DNA from: Lachnospiraceae bacterium
Lineage (GTDB): Bacteria > Bacillota > Clostridia > Lachnospirales > Lachnospiraceae
DNA length: 64,000 nt
Assembly (NCBI GenBank): GCA_017397645.1
Contig: JAFQIE010000018.1
Span: 23,488 to 87,487 of the forward strand
Direction of reading: 5' to 3'
This document shows, in pieces, positions 36,038-44,860 of this stretch (position 1 is the stretch's first letter; each line of letters starts with the position of its first letter). The position numbers were made by a program, and so were the translations under genes. Under the pieces are notes generated by a model that saw only the letters and a list, made by a program, of their open reading frames with translations, did not search any database and was not told the origin of the DNA.

Positions 36038-36703
36038 TTATGCTCCTAAAAAAGGATTGTATTTTTTCTCGTGTCCAATGGTGGTCTCATCGCCGTGACC
36101 GGGATAAACTTTTGTTTCCTCAGGCAGAATGAGCAATTTTTCACGAATGGAACGAATTAATGTCCCCATACTGCCGGTAGGAAAGTCAGTGCGGCCTACA
36201 GACTCTTGGAACAGCGTATCACCGGAAACCAAAAAGCCGGCCTCTTCAATGTAATAACAGCAACCGCCGGCAGTATGACCGGGTGTCGCGATGACCCGAA
36301 TCTTCATATCCGCCAGAGCAATCTCTTCACCATCCGTCATATAAACATCCGCTTCCACACCGCAAGGTCTGCCTGCCTGCAGGGAAACATTCATTTTAGG
36401 TATGCCAAGCAACTGTTTTTCCTCGGCACAGGCATATACCTTTACCTGAGGTCTTCCCTGGGCATTTGCCTTTTCATTTGCAGCTTCTCTGAGGGCATCC
36501 ATTCCCCAAATATGGTCAAAATGTCCATGTGTCAGCAGGATACCAACCACAGTGAATCCATTTCTCTCTAAAGCCCCATGGATATTTTGGCCCTGGTCAG
36601 CAGGATCCACTACAATGGCCTGGGGACTACCCTCACGATATAAAAAATATACATTTGTCTGGCACATACCCATGGTCATGCGTCCGATTTTGATTTCCTT
36701 CAT
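36038..36703 (-). CDS. MBL-fold metallohydrolase (glyoxalase II-like)
   Basis: A 221-residue beta-lactamase-fold protein with THGHFDHIWG near residue 54 (HxHxDH metal motif), TPGHTAGG near 141 and GHGDETTIG near the C-terminus, giving the full set of metal ligands. It belongs to the small hydroxyacylglutathione-hydrolase-like group common between hemZ and rel in clostridia. A thioester or similar ester is the likely substrate. The ATG at 36703 follows GAGGG closely (4 bases); a TTG six codons upstream is the alternative. Confidence 0.88.
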   Translation of the reverse strand: MKEIKIGRMTMGMCQTNVYFLYREGSPQAIVVDPADQGQNIHGALERNGFTVVGILLTHGHFDHIWGMDALREAANEKANAQGRPQVKVYACAEEKQLLGIPKMNVSLQAGRPCGVEADVYMTDGEEIALADMKIRVIATPGHTAGGCCYYIEEAGFLVSGDTLFQESVGRTDFPTGSMGTLIRSIREKLLILPEETKVYPGHGDETTIGHEKKYNPFLGA

Positions 36704-36744
36704 ATCACCCTCGTTTATCAAATAGACTCGATGTCCGACACGGA

Positions 36745-39051
36745 TTAACCGGTGGTTCTCTCAATGTCTACAACACCTTCCACGGAACGGATTTTATCGA
36801 TCACGCGGTTTAATTCTTCCCTGCTTTCTACCGCAAATGCGGTCTGCAGGGATGCCATACCCTGCTTGTTGATTCGGGAATTCATAGACAGAATATCAAT
36901 ATTTTTCTCCGTCAAGGCTCTGGAAATGTCTGCCAGTAAGCCATTTCTATTGGTAGCATAAATCTGGATTTCTGCTGTATACTTCTCCTGTCCTTCTTCG
37001 GTCTTCCACTCTGCATCAATGACACGGACACGCTCCATCTCGGGAAGATTCATCATATTCACACAGTCTGTTCGATGAATGGATATACCACGTCCTCTGG
37101 TGACGAATCCTACGATTTCATCTCCGGGTACGGGGGAACAGCATTTGGAGAAATGAACGGACAAATCATCAATGCCACGCACAGTAATGCCGCTCTTTTT
37201 CTTCATATGGACAGGACGTATACCACTTCCGCCGGCCTCCGCAATGGCTGCCAGCACTTCCTCGTTGGTCAATTCCTTTTGGTGGTCTCTGTCATAGAGT
37301 TCGCGCATTTTGTTGACCACTTGTCCCTCTTTTAAGGCACCATGACCAATGGCTGCCAGCACTGCTTCCCAATCCCTAAAGCCGTATTTTCGCATAATGG
37401 CTTCCATATATTCCGGTTGCAACAGTTCTGACATATTGATGGATTTATTCTTGCAATAAGTGGCCAACTGCTCACGGCCACTGGTGATGTTTTCTTCTTT
37501 GAATTCGTTCTTAAACCACTGGTTAATTTTATTCTTTGCCTGGGTACTCTTCACCAAGTTCAACCAGTCTCTGCTGGGCCCCTTAGAGTTGGCTGAAGTG
37601 ATAATCTCCAGGCGATCGCCGTTTTTAATCACGTAGTCTATGTTAACCAGTTTTCCATTGACTCTTGCACCCACCATTTGATTGCCAACTGCCGAGTGAA
37701 TACTGTATGCAAAGTCAATGGGAGTAGAACCTGCAGGAAGGTTTTTAACTTCACCCGTAGGGGTAAAACAATATACATTGTCGGAGAACAAATCCAGGTC
37801 ATTCTTCAACAAGTCCATAAATTCGGTGTTATCCGACATATCACGCTGCCATTCCAAAATCTGGCGCAGCCAAACCAATTTTTCTTCTTCCTGGGTTTCC
37901 ACCTTCTTGCCGTCAGAAGCATCCTTGTACTTCCAATGGGCAGCGATACCATACTCTGCCGCCTTGTGCATCTCGTGGGTACGGATTTGCACTTCAAAGG
38001 GCTGACCGTTGGTACCAATCAAAGTGGTATGCAGAGATTGATACATATTGGGTTTAGGCATGGCGATATAATCCTTAAAGCGCCCGGGAATGGGTTTATA
38101 CATCTCATGGATCACACCCAGTGCCGCATAGCAATCCTTCACTGACTCCACGATGATACGGACAGCAAACAAGTCATAAATCTGGTCCAGGGTTTTGTTC
38201 TGGTTCTTCATTTTTTTGTAGATGCTGAAGAAGTGTTTCACACGACCATCTACCGTGGCGGGAATCTCAGCATTTTTGATATGCTCTCCCACCTCTTTTA
38301 CGATATCCTGAATATAGGATTCGCGAACACTTTTGCGCACCGCGATTTTATCCACCAAATCGTAATAGACGGTGGGCTCCATATATTTCAGGGAAAGGTC
38401 ATCCAGCTCAATTTTTAGTTTACTGATACCCAGTCTTTGGGCAATGGGGCAATAAATCTCCAAAGTCTCCTTGGCAATGCGCTTCTGGCTGTCAGGATTT
38501 TTAAACTGGAGAGTACGCATATTGTGCAAACGGTCTGCCAGTTTAATCATAATGACACGGATATCCTTAGCCATGGCAAGGAACATTTTGCGCAGGTTTT
38601 CCGCTTGCATTTCCAGTTTCTCATCGGACTGGTCAGTTACGTCAGTTGACAACGGAATCTTCTCCAGCTTCGTAACACCATCTACCAAAAGTGCCACGTC
38701 CTCACCAAACTCTTTCTTTAAATCCTCTTCCGTCATGAAGGTATCTTCCACTACATCGTGAAGGATACCTGCCATAATGGTCTCCTTATCCAACTCCAGG
38801 TCTGCCAGGATAATAGCAACGTTGAGCGGATGAATAATATAAGGTTCTCCGGATTTACGGACCTGGTCTTTATGCGCCTGTGCCGCTGTAAGGTAGGCTT
38901 TCTTAATCATGGTGATATCATCGCTGGGATGATATTTCTGCACACGGGAAATAAGCCCTTCAAAGAGAGCTTCCGGAGTGTTTTTGTCATTCTTTTTCGC
39001 TAAAACCTCACTGTCAAATGAGATTACTGATTTCTCAGACATAGAATTCAC
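36745..39051 (-). CDS. rel: bifunctional (p)ppGpp synthetase/hydrolase
   Basis: A 768-residue long RSH protein. The hydrolase HD motif HDVVEDT (His98, Asp99, Glu102, Asp103) is intact, as is the synthetase region with YQSLHTTLIG near residue 330; TGS (about 400-460) and ACT (about 695-765) regulatory domains follow. It makes and degrades the stringent-response alarmone. The start is a GTG at 39051 with AGGA seven bases ahead; the in-frame ATG three codons later would be too far from that site. It follows apt by 66 bases. Confidence 0.97.
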   Translation of the reverse strand: MNSMSEKSVISFDSEVLAKKNDKNTPEALFEGLISRVQKYHPSDDITMIKKAYLTAAQAHKDQVRKSGEPYIIHPLNVAIILADLELDKETIMAGILHDVVEDTFMTEEDLKKEFGEDVALLVDGVTKLEKIPLSTDVTDQSDEKLEMQAENLRKMFLAMAKDIRVIMIKLADRLHNMRTLQFKNPDSQKRIAKETLEIYCPIAQRLGISKLKIELDDLSLKYMEPTVYYDLVDKIAVRKSVRESYIQDIVKEVGEHIKNAEIPATVDGRVKHFFSIYKKMKNQNKTLDQIYDLFAVRIIVESVKDCYAALGVIHEMYKPIPGRFKDYIAMPKPNMYQSLHTTLIGTNGQPFEVQIRTHEMHKAAEYGIAAHWKYKDASDGKKVETQEEEKLVWLRQILEWQRDMSDNTEFMDLLKNDLDLFSDNVYCFTPTGEVKNLPAGSTPIDFAYSIHSAVGNQMVGARVNGKLVNIDYVIKNGDRLEIITSANSKGPSRDWLNLVKSTQAKNKINQWFKNEFKEENITSGREQLATYCKNKSINMSELLQPEYMEAIMRKYGFRDWEAVLAAIGHGALKEGQVVNKMRELYDRDHQKELTNEEVLAAIAEAGGSGIRPVHMKKKSGITVRGIDDLSVHFSKCCSPVPGDEIVGFVTRGRGISIHRTDCVNMMNLPEMERVRVIDAEWKTEEGQEKYTAEIQIYATNRNGLLADISRALTEKNIDILSMNSRINKQGMASLQTAFAVESREELNRVIDKIRSVEGVVDIERTTG

Positions 39052-39117
39052 ACTTTCGTCCTAAGTAGTATTTCCCCAAATACTTTAGATTATGTAGTTA
39101 TTTGCTTCTCGGCCTTC

Positions 39118-39642
39118 TTATTTACCGGGATAGCAAATCGCAGAATCCAAGCGATACTTGCCCAGTCTCTTACGGCCCTCCAAGCCAGCCAGCTCAATCA
39201 TTACCACAATGCCTACCACTTCTCCTCCCAGAGACTCGATTAATTTAATCATTGCCTCTGTGGTGCCGCCTGTGGCAATCAGATCATCTACGATAAGTAC
39301 CTTCTGTCCGGGCTTAATGCTGTCCTTATGCATCTCAATAGTAGCCTTGCCATATTCCAAATCATAATCGATGGATACGGTTTCTCTGGGTAACTTGCCC
39401 TTTTTGCGGATCAGCACAAAGGGTTTGCCTGTGTTGTAAGCAATCGGGGTACCAAAGATAAAACCTCTGGATTCCGGTCCTACAACCACATCATAATCCA
39501 AATCGGCAATCAATCCCTGCATGGTATCCACAGCCAGTTTCAGTCCTTCTGCATCTTGCAACACACTGGTCACATCTCTGAAAATGATGCCCTCCTCAGG
39601 GAAATCAGGGATGCTTACTACATATTCCTCCAATTTTTTCAT
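39118..39642 (-). CDS. apt: adenine phosphoribosyltransferase
   Basis: A 174-residue type I PRTase. The PRPP loop VLIVDDLIATGGTTEAM near residue 125 and GPESRGFIFGTPIAY near 63 are diagnostic of Apt. It salvages adenine to AMP. The ATG at 39642 has a full AAAGGAGG site; the frame reaches 39717 but that part carries a terminator-like hairpin and is not coding. The apt-rel order is conserved in Firmicutes. Confidence 0.97.
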   Translation of the reverse strand: MKKLEEYVVSIPDFPEEGIIFRDVTSVLQDAEGLKLAVDTMQGLIADLDYDVVVGPESRGFIFGTPIAYNTGKPFVLIRKKGKLPRETVSIDYDLEYGKATIEMHKDSIKPGQKVLIVDDLIATGGTTEAMIKLIESLGGEVVGIVVMIELAGLEGRKRLGKYRLDSAICYPGK

Positions 39643-39681
39643 GTTACAGTAACCTCCTTTTGAAAAAAGCGAATTTTCACC

Positions 39682-39709
39682 AAAAAGAACTCTTTTCACC
39701 GAAAAGAGT
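39682..39709 (-). terminator. terminator or attenuator between SEC-C gene and apt
   Basis: A perfect 9-bp stem ACTCTTTTC/GAAAAGAGT with a 3-base loop (39689-39709), followed on the minus strand by TCTTTTT. It lies 14 bases after the SEC-C stop and 40 bases before apt, so it may also limit read-through into apt-rel. Confidence 0.7.
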
Positions 39710-39723
39710 CCCTTCACCTTCTA

Positions 39724-40227
39724 TTACTTCTTGCCGCAGCATTTTTTGTATTTTTTACCGCTTCCGCAGGGGCAAGGATCGTTCGGATAAACCTTTGCAT
39801 CCTTCACAATGGTAGTGGAGGTCTTCTGCTCTTTATAAAGAGCTTTTCTGGTATCCTCATCAAAAATATCATTCCACTGTTCCAGATTATAAAGCCAGTC
39901 TGCCTTGGCTGCCACCATATTCTTATACAAAAGAGCCTTGTCAAAAGCCAGGGACACTTCCGTGTCTTCCTTCATTTCCTCAATGGGATTGGGGGTAATC
40001 AGACTATCGTTGATTCCATCCAGAAATCCCGTCATGGTCATAATAGAAACGCCGTATTTTTTAGCCAGTTCCTTCACTGTACCGGTGACTGCCTCATCAG
40101 GATTTGCCAAAAGTTTCTCATATATGCCGGTCTCTTCCACAAAATACGCATTCCAAAACCGCTCTAACTGATCAGGGGCTGTTGACTCATTATATGCAAC
40201 ATCGCGCCACTTTTTTAATAATGCCAT
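39724..40227 (-). CDS. SEC-C motif protein
   Basis: A 167-residue cytosolic protein whose last 16 residues are the zinc-binding SEC-C motif [16 protein letters not shown], the same motif that ends SecA. The helical first 140 residues have no named fold that I recognise. SEC-C proteins are thought to bind zinc and contact ribosomes or SecB-like partners, but the function here is unknown. AGGCGG precedes the ATG. It has its own upstream noncoding region (40228-40312) and a terminator after it. Confidence 0.88.
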   Translation of the reverse strand: MALLKKWRDVAYNESTAPDQLERFWNAYFVEETGIYEKLLANPDEAVTGTVKELAKKYGVSIMTMTGFLDGINDSLITPNPIEEMKEDTEVSLAFDKALLYKNMVAAKADWLYNLEQWNDIFDEDTRKALYKEQKTSTTIVKDAKVYPNDPCPCGSGKKYKKCCGKK

Positions 40228-40312
40228 CGTAACTTACCGCCTTTTTGTATATTTTTGTTTGCAATTATATCCATAAGTATATAACATATCACCCTTGAAA
40301 ACAACATAAATT

Positions 40313-41200
40313 TCAAGTAATTTCCATGATTTTCAACAGATTTTTTGCGGCCTGCGACAGAACCGTCTTAGAATCCGTCACAACACAAAAATGTCGCTTG
40401 GGAATCATCTTATTAAACCGCAATTCGAACAACTTCCCTTTCTCCAGCGCCGGAATTGCAAAATCCTTCACCACACACCCCACACCGAGATTTCGCAGTG
40501 CAAATTGAACAATCATATCGCTGGTGGCAAGTTCAAACTCCGGTTGAATACTCACTCCCTGCAAATGCAAGAATTCATCCATGTAAGTTCTTGTGCTGGT
40601 GTTTTGCTCCAAAAAAATCATGGGTAGTTTTTCCAATTCCTGAAAGTCCAGCGTTTTATTCTTATAGGAGGTAAATTTCCTGCCGGCCACAAAAACATCC
40701 TCTATCTGGCGTACTGCGCGGCATTCCACATCTTCGGGCGTGATAAACGGCTCGCTGACCACCCCAAAATCTATTTTTCCCTCCCCTAAAAGTTCTAATG
40801 TCTCCGGCGTGGGTGCATTCTTAACAACGACTTTAATGTTGGGATAAGCTTCGTGAAACTTTTCCAAATAAGGCAAAAGATAGTATTGCAGTGTCATATC
40901 ACTGGCACCGATATGTACTTCGCCGATTTCCATATTTTTCATTCGCTGAATCCGTTCAACTCCCTGCTCTATCTGTTCATATCCTCGCCGGACATGTGTA
41001 AATAGCGCACGTCCCTCTGCCGTCAGCACAACCCCCTTCGAGGTTCTCTGAAATAAAGTAACCTGCAATTCCTGCTCTAAGTGTCGCAAGGACTGGCTCA
41101 CCGCCGGCTGGGATATGGATAACTCTCCTGCCGCCCGGGTGATACTGCCATATCTTGCCGTATAATAAAAAACTTTATAATAATCTAAATTTCCTATCAT
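40313..41200 (-). CDS. LysR-family transcriptional regulator
   Basis: A 295-residue LysR protein starting MIGNLDYYKVFYYTARYGS, with the winged HTH ITRAAGELSISQPAVSQSLRHLEQEL at residues 20-45 and a substrate-binding-like effector domain. The ATG at 41200 is chosen because GGAAGGA lies about 8 bases upstream; the frame could extend to 41221. It is divergent from the PlsC-like acyltransferase gene and may control it. The effector is unknown. Confidence 0.9.
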   Translation of the reverse strand: MIGNLDYYKVFYYTARYGSITRAAGELSISQPAVSQSLRHLEQELQVTLFQRTSKGVVLTAEGRALFTHVRRGYEQIEQGVERIQRMKNMEIGEVHIGASDMTLQYYLLPYLEKFHEAYPNIKVVVKNAPTPETLELLGEGKIDFGVVSEPFITPEDVECRAVRQIEDVFVAGRKFTSYKNKTLDFQELEKLPMIFLEQNTSTRTYMDEFLHLQGVSIQPEFELATSDMIVQFALRNLGVGCVVKDFAIPALEKGKLFELRFNKMIPKRHFCVVTDSKTVLSQAAKNLLKIMEIT

Positions 41201-41295
41201 TATAGCTTTTCCTTCCGTCATAATCTGTAATTATACTACCATCGCCCCTTTGTTTTTGTCAAATATAGTATTCTTCATCCTGACTCAAAAACCGT

Positions 41296-41324
41296 TTGCC
41301 ACTTTTTCTAAAATATACTATGAT
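41296..41324 (+). promoter_or_regulatory. promoter of the PlsC-like gene
   Basis: TTGCCA (41296-41301) and TATGAT (41319-41324) are 17 bases apart, 44 bases ahead of the acyltransferase ATG. Good fit to a sigma-A promoter. Confidence 0.65.
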
Positions 41325-41367
41325 AAATAATGTATTGTTTTATGATTAAGCTTATTAAGGAGCAAAT

Positions 41368-42489
41368 ATGAATAAAAAACACAGTTTTTATTACAGGGCG
41401 CTTCGTCCGTTGTTAATATTGTTTTGCAAAATAGGTTTTGGATATCGCTGTGAAAGACCTAAAAACCTCCCTCCTCAATATATCGTACTGGCCAATCACA
41501 CTACGGATTTCGACCCGATATTCATGGCTTCTTCTTTTAAGAAACATATGTATTTTGTGGCCAGCGAGCACATTACCCACTGGGGATTTTTATCAAAAAT
41601 CATTATGGAATTGGCAGCTCCCATTGTACGCTACAAAGGTTCCGTTGCCGCCTCCACGGTCATGGATGTGTTGCGCAAAATAAAAAAAGGCGCCAACATC
41701 TGCATATTTGCAGAGGGCGACCGTTCTTGGGACGGCGTCAGTGGTCCCATCTTGGACTCCACATCAAAACTGATTCAAAGTTCCGGTTGCGGACTTGTAA
41801 CCTATCGGTTGATTGGCGGATATTTTGTTTCTCCCAGATGGAGCAGGCACCTTCGCCGAGGCCCTATCCGCGGGGAAGTGGCAGGTGTTTATACCAAAGA
41901 ACAGCTGGCCAAAATGAGCATCGTAGAAATCCAATCCTTGATTGTCAATGATTTATACGAAGATGCCTATCAGACACAGCGTATAACTCCCAAAAAATAC
42001 CACGGGCGAGCATTGGCTGAAGGTTTAGAACACCTCTTCTTCATCTGTCCGGAGTGCTCTTCCCAGGACACTTTATATTCCAAAAAGCATCATTTCATGT
42101 GCAGCAAATGTGGACATAGTATGCAGTACGATCAATTCGGCATGCTGCAGGGCGGAAGGTTTGATACTATCACCCAATTCAGTAATTGGCAAAAGGAACA
42201 GGTGCGAATTAACATCCGTGATAACATCACCTATCACATTCCCGAGGCCACATTAAGCGAGATTAGTCATCATCAAAAAACCATAATTGCCAATGGTGCT
42301 TTTCGCATGGATAAAACCGGCATACGACACAATGAGCATTTCATACCTGTGGAAGAGATCTCCAATATGGCTATCTACGGCAAAAACACTTTGGTTTTCT
42401 CTGCCGGTAAGACTTACTATGAATTAAAACCCCAAAAGGGATGCAACGGCATAAAATTTCTGCTCTACTATCATGCCTTACAGGCATAA
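41368..42489 (+). CDS. PlsC-like acyltransferase with C-terminal zinc ribbon
   Basis: A 373-residue protein. Residues 30-200 form a 1-acylglycerol-phosphate acyltransferase-type domain: the HX4D motif is His44 to Asp49 (NHTTDFDP) and the substrate motif is FAEGDRS at 114-120. Residues 227-248 carry two CxxC pairs (Cys227, 230, 245, 248), a zinc ribbon, followed by about 120 residues unlike PlsC. PlsC proteins usually have about 200-250 residues, so this is an extended form. Probably phospholipid or glycolipid synthesis. AAGGAG precedes the ATG. Confidence 0.85.
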   Translation: MNKKHSFYYRALRPLLILFCKIGFGYRCERPKNLPPQYIVLANHTTDFDPIFMASSFKKHMYFVASEHITHWGFLSKIIMELAAPIVRYKGSVAASTVMDVLRKIKKGANICIFAEGDRSWDGVSGPILDSTSKLIQSSGCGLVTYRLIGGYFVSPRWSRHLRRGPIRGEVAGVYTKEQLAKMSIVEIQSLIVNDLYEDAYQTQRITPKKYHGRALAEGLEHLFFICPECSSQDTLYSKKHHFMCSKCGHSMQYDQFGMLQGGRFDTITQFSNWQKEQVRINIRDNITYHIPEATLSEISHHQKTIIANGAFRMDKTGIRHNEHFIPVEEISNMAIYGKNTLVFSAGKTYYELKPQKGCNGIKFLLYYHALQA

Positions 42490-42523
42490 AGCAGAGCAGA
42501 TACTTTGAGTACTTCTTCACGAT

Positions 42524-43930
42524 TTATTCTTTTCCACTCCAGCAGTAGGTGCACAGTTTATCTTCGCTCAATCCTACTGCTTTTATCATGTCATCCAATC
42601 TTGCATAATGCAAACTGGTAAAGTTCAGTTTCTCACCAATGCGCTTCACCATCGCCTGATACTGTTCACTGTCTGGATCCACATAGTGCTTTAAGTCAAT
42701 CTCTCTGTCTTCTCCCTCCAATTCGCGAATAACTCTTCTGGCAATCAAATCCATTTCCGATGAAGAACGGGAAAAGTTCAAATACTTACACCCAAACATA
42801 AGAGGCGGGCATGCAGGCCTGATATGAACTTCCTTGGCACCACTCTCATACAAGAATTCCGTTGTTTCACGAAGCTGCGTACCGCGAACGATGGAATCAT
42901 CTATCAACAATAGTCTTTTATCTTCAATCAATTCCTTCACGGGGATGATTTTCATCTTCGCAATCAGATTTCTCTGGGTCTGGATGGTAGGCATAAAAGA
43001 TCTTGCCCAGGTAGGTGTATATTTAATAAAAGGTCTGGAATAAGGGATGCCTGATTTTGTGGAATATCCGATGGCATGGGCGATACCCGAATCGGGGACA
43101 CCGGCAACCGTATCTGCCTCCACATTATCCCTCTCTGCCAGGAGCGCACCACATCTGTATCTCATCTTTTCTGCACTGATGCCTTCATAGGAAGAGGACG
43201 GGTATCCGTAATATATCCAAAGGAACATACAAATCTTCATATCTTCCCCGGGTTTTACCAAAGTCTTGACACCTTCCGGTGTGACTACTACGATTTCTCC
43301 CGGTCCCAGTTCTTTTTCTTCGTGATAACCCAAATTCAAATAGGCAAAACTTTCAAAGGAGACGCAGTATGCATTCTCTTTTTTACCCACAGATACGGGC
43401 GTTCTACCCATTTTATCTCTGGCTGCATAAATACCAAGAGGCGTCATCACCAATATGGTCATAGAGCCTTCAATTACTTCCTGGGCGTATTGAATACCCT
43501 CTACCAGATTACCTTTTTGGTTAATGATGGAAGCCACTAACTCGGTGGCATTGATATCTCCACCGCTCATCTCCAGGAAATGACCATGTCCTTTTTGGAA
43601 TAGCAATTTCACCAAAGCGTCCACGTTATTGATTCTACCTACCGTAGTGATGGCATAGGTGCCGTGATGGGAACGGACAATCAAAGGTTGTGGCTCATAA
43701 TCAGAAATACAGCCAATTCCAAGATTCCCTTCCATTTTGTTAAGATCTTTATCAAATTTTGTACGAAAGGGAGAATTCTCTATATTGTGAATTGCCCTGT
43801 CATACCCCTTTTCTTTGCTGTAGACAGCCATACCGGCGCGTCTGGTCCCCAGGTGAGAATGATAATCCGTTCCAAAAAACAAATCAAATATGCAATCCTC
43901 TTTTGCGGCAACGCCAAAAAATCCACCCAT
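42524..43930 (-). CDS. PurF-like amidophosphoribosyltransferase paralogue without catalytic Cys
   Basis: A 468-residue protein with the two PurF domains: an Ntn-hydrolase glutaminase-like domain (residues 1-230) and a PRTase domain with the PRPP loop LLLIDDSIVRGTQ (340-352). Cys234, Cys381, Cys460 and Cys463 match the four iron-sulfur ligands of the B. subtilis-type enzyme. But the mature N-terminus, always Cys in working enzymes (CGVFG), is Gly here (GGFFG). AGGAG is well spaced for the ATG at 43930, and another ATG two codons earlier does not add a Cys. Without the nucleophile it cannot use glutamine the normal way; it may use free ammonia or have another role. Confidence 0.85.
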   Translation of the reverse strand: MGGFFGVAAKEDCIFDLFFGTDYHSHLGTRRAGMAVYSKEKGYDRAIHNIENSPFRTKFDKDLNKMEGNLGIGCISDYEPQPLIVRSHHGTYAITTVGRINNVDALVKLLFQKGHGHFLEMSGGDINATELVASIINQKGNLVEGIQYAQEVIEGSMTILVMTPLGIYAARDKMGRTPVSVGKKENAYCVSFESFAYLNLGYHEEKELGPGEIVVVTPEGVKTLVKPGEDMKICMFLWIYYGYPSSSYEGISAEKMRYRCGALLAERDNVEADTVAGVPDSGIAHAIGYSTKSGIPYSRPFIKYTPTWARSFMPTIQTQRNLIAKMKIIPVKELIEDKRLLLIDDSIVRGTQLRETTEFLYESGAKEVHIRPACPPLMFGCKYLNFSRSSSEMDLIARRVIRELEGEDREIDLKHYVDPDSEQYQAMVKRIGEKLNFTSLHYARLDDMIKAVGLSEDKLCTYCWSGKE

Positions 43931-43984
43931 ATTCATCTCTCCTTAGTTTTTATCACTTGACTAATATATCTCAAAAAACACGGG

Positions 43985-44845
43985 TTAGTCAATAGAAATT
44001 GTACCGTTTCTATAGTTCTCTCTCATCCTGCCAAGAATACGTCCCGCCTCTGCGGCAAACTTTTCAGATTCTCCATCTTCATACAGTTCCCTGATTCTTT
44101 TAAGCAGGGATGCCTCGGGCGATTGCTCCCACTCTAACAGCAGATTTTGCAAGCGGCTGTTCAATTCATATTCGTCATAGTATAAATGTCCTTTTTCTTC
44201 GTAAAACAATTCATACTCACGCCGTGGCATAGATAGCTTCTTGGCGGCACCATAGCAAAAGGCATCGTCCCTATCCTGATTCAAAATATAGGCTTTCAAG
44301 AAGCCTTCGGACGCTCTTTCAAATTCCATAACACCGGCTCTGGCCACGGACAAATTGTGCCAGATATCAGCAAGGCATTGAATGGCCGGCAGTGATTCTC
44401 CTGACTTTTCTTTTTCTTCCCATAAACCGATCAATTCCAAATATCCGATGATGGCAGCGTGATAATTCTTTTTATAAAGCAAAAAATCCACCTGCTTCTT
44501 TCTTTTTTCCAGTTGACTTAACCCTGCGCCCATCCTCAGCAACTGCTCCACTTCACGCATGGCAGACCCATCATATAAACCAACGTACTGAAGTATGGTT
44601 AATACAAACGCAGACAACGAACCCTTCTGGCGCATTACCCGTGTCAAATCATCCGCCAAATCACGCAATCCGCATTGTTTATCCAACCATTTCACAATGC
44701 TCTCGCACATAAGGGTCGCATCCATCAGAAACGCATTTTCCTTGAGGCAGTAGCACAGTTCTTCCGCGCAATAAACAGGTAAATCCACTCCGGGAACACT
44801 ATATGGTTTTTCTGCATAATCACCAACACAAGCTGTTATACGCAT
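43985..44845 (-). CDS. helical-repeat (TPR-like) protein of the DUF5716/DUF5717 operon
   Basis: A 286-residue soluble protein, strongly helical. Residues 120-215 look like tetratricopeptide-type repeats (KNYHAAIIGYLELIG, SVARAGVMEFERASEGFLKAY). No signal peptide, no catalytic motif recognised. AGGAG precedes the ATG at 44845; it begins 15 bases after the DUF5716 stop. The tight spacing suggests a scaffold or adaptor for that actin-like protein. I do not recognise a named family. Confidence 0.75.
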   Translation of the reverse strand: MRITACVGDYAEKPYSVPGVDLPVYCAEELCYCLKENAFLMDATLMCESIVKWLDKQCGLRDLADDLTRVMRQKGSLSAFVLTILQYVGLYDGSAMREVEQLLRMGAGLSQLEKRKKQVDFLLYKKNYHAAIIGYLELIGLWEEKEKSGESLPAIQCLADIWHNLSVARAGVMEFERASEGFLKAYILNQDRDDAFCYGAAKKLSMPRREYELFYEEKGHLYYDEYELNSRLQNLLLEWEQSPEASLLKRIRELYEDGESEKFAAEAGRILGRMRENYRNGTISID

Positions 44846-44860
44846 CTGTTATCTCCTAAA

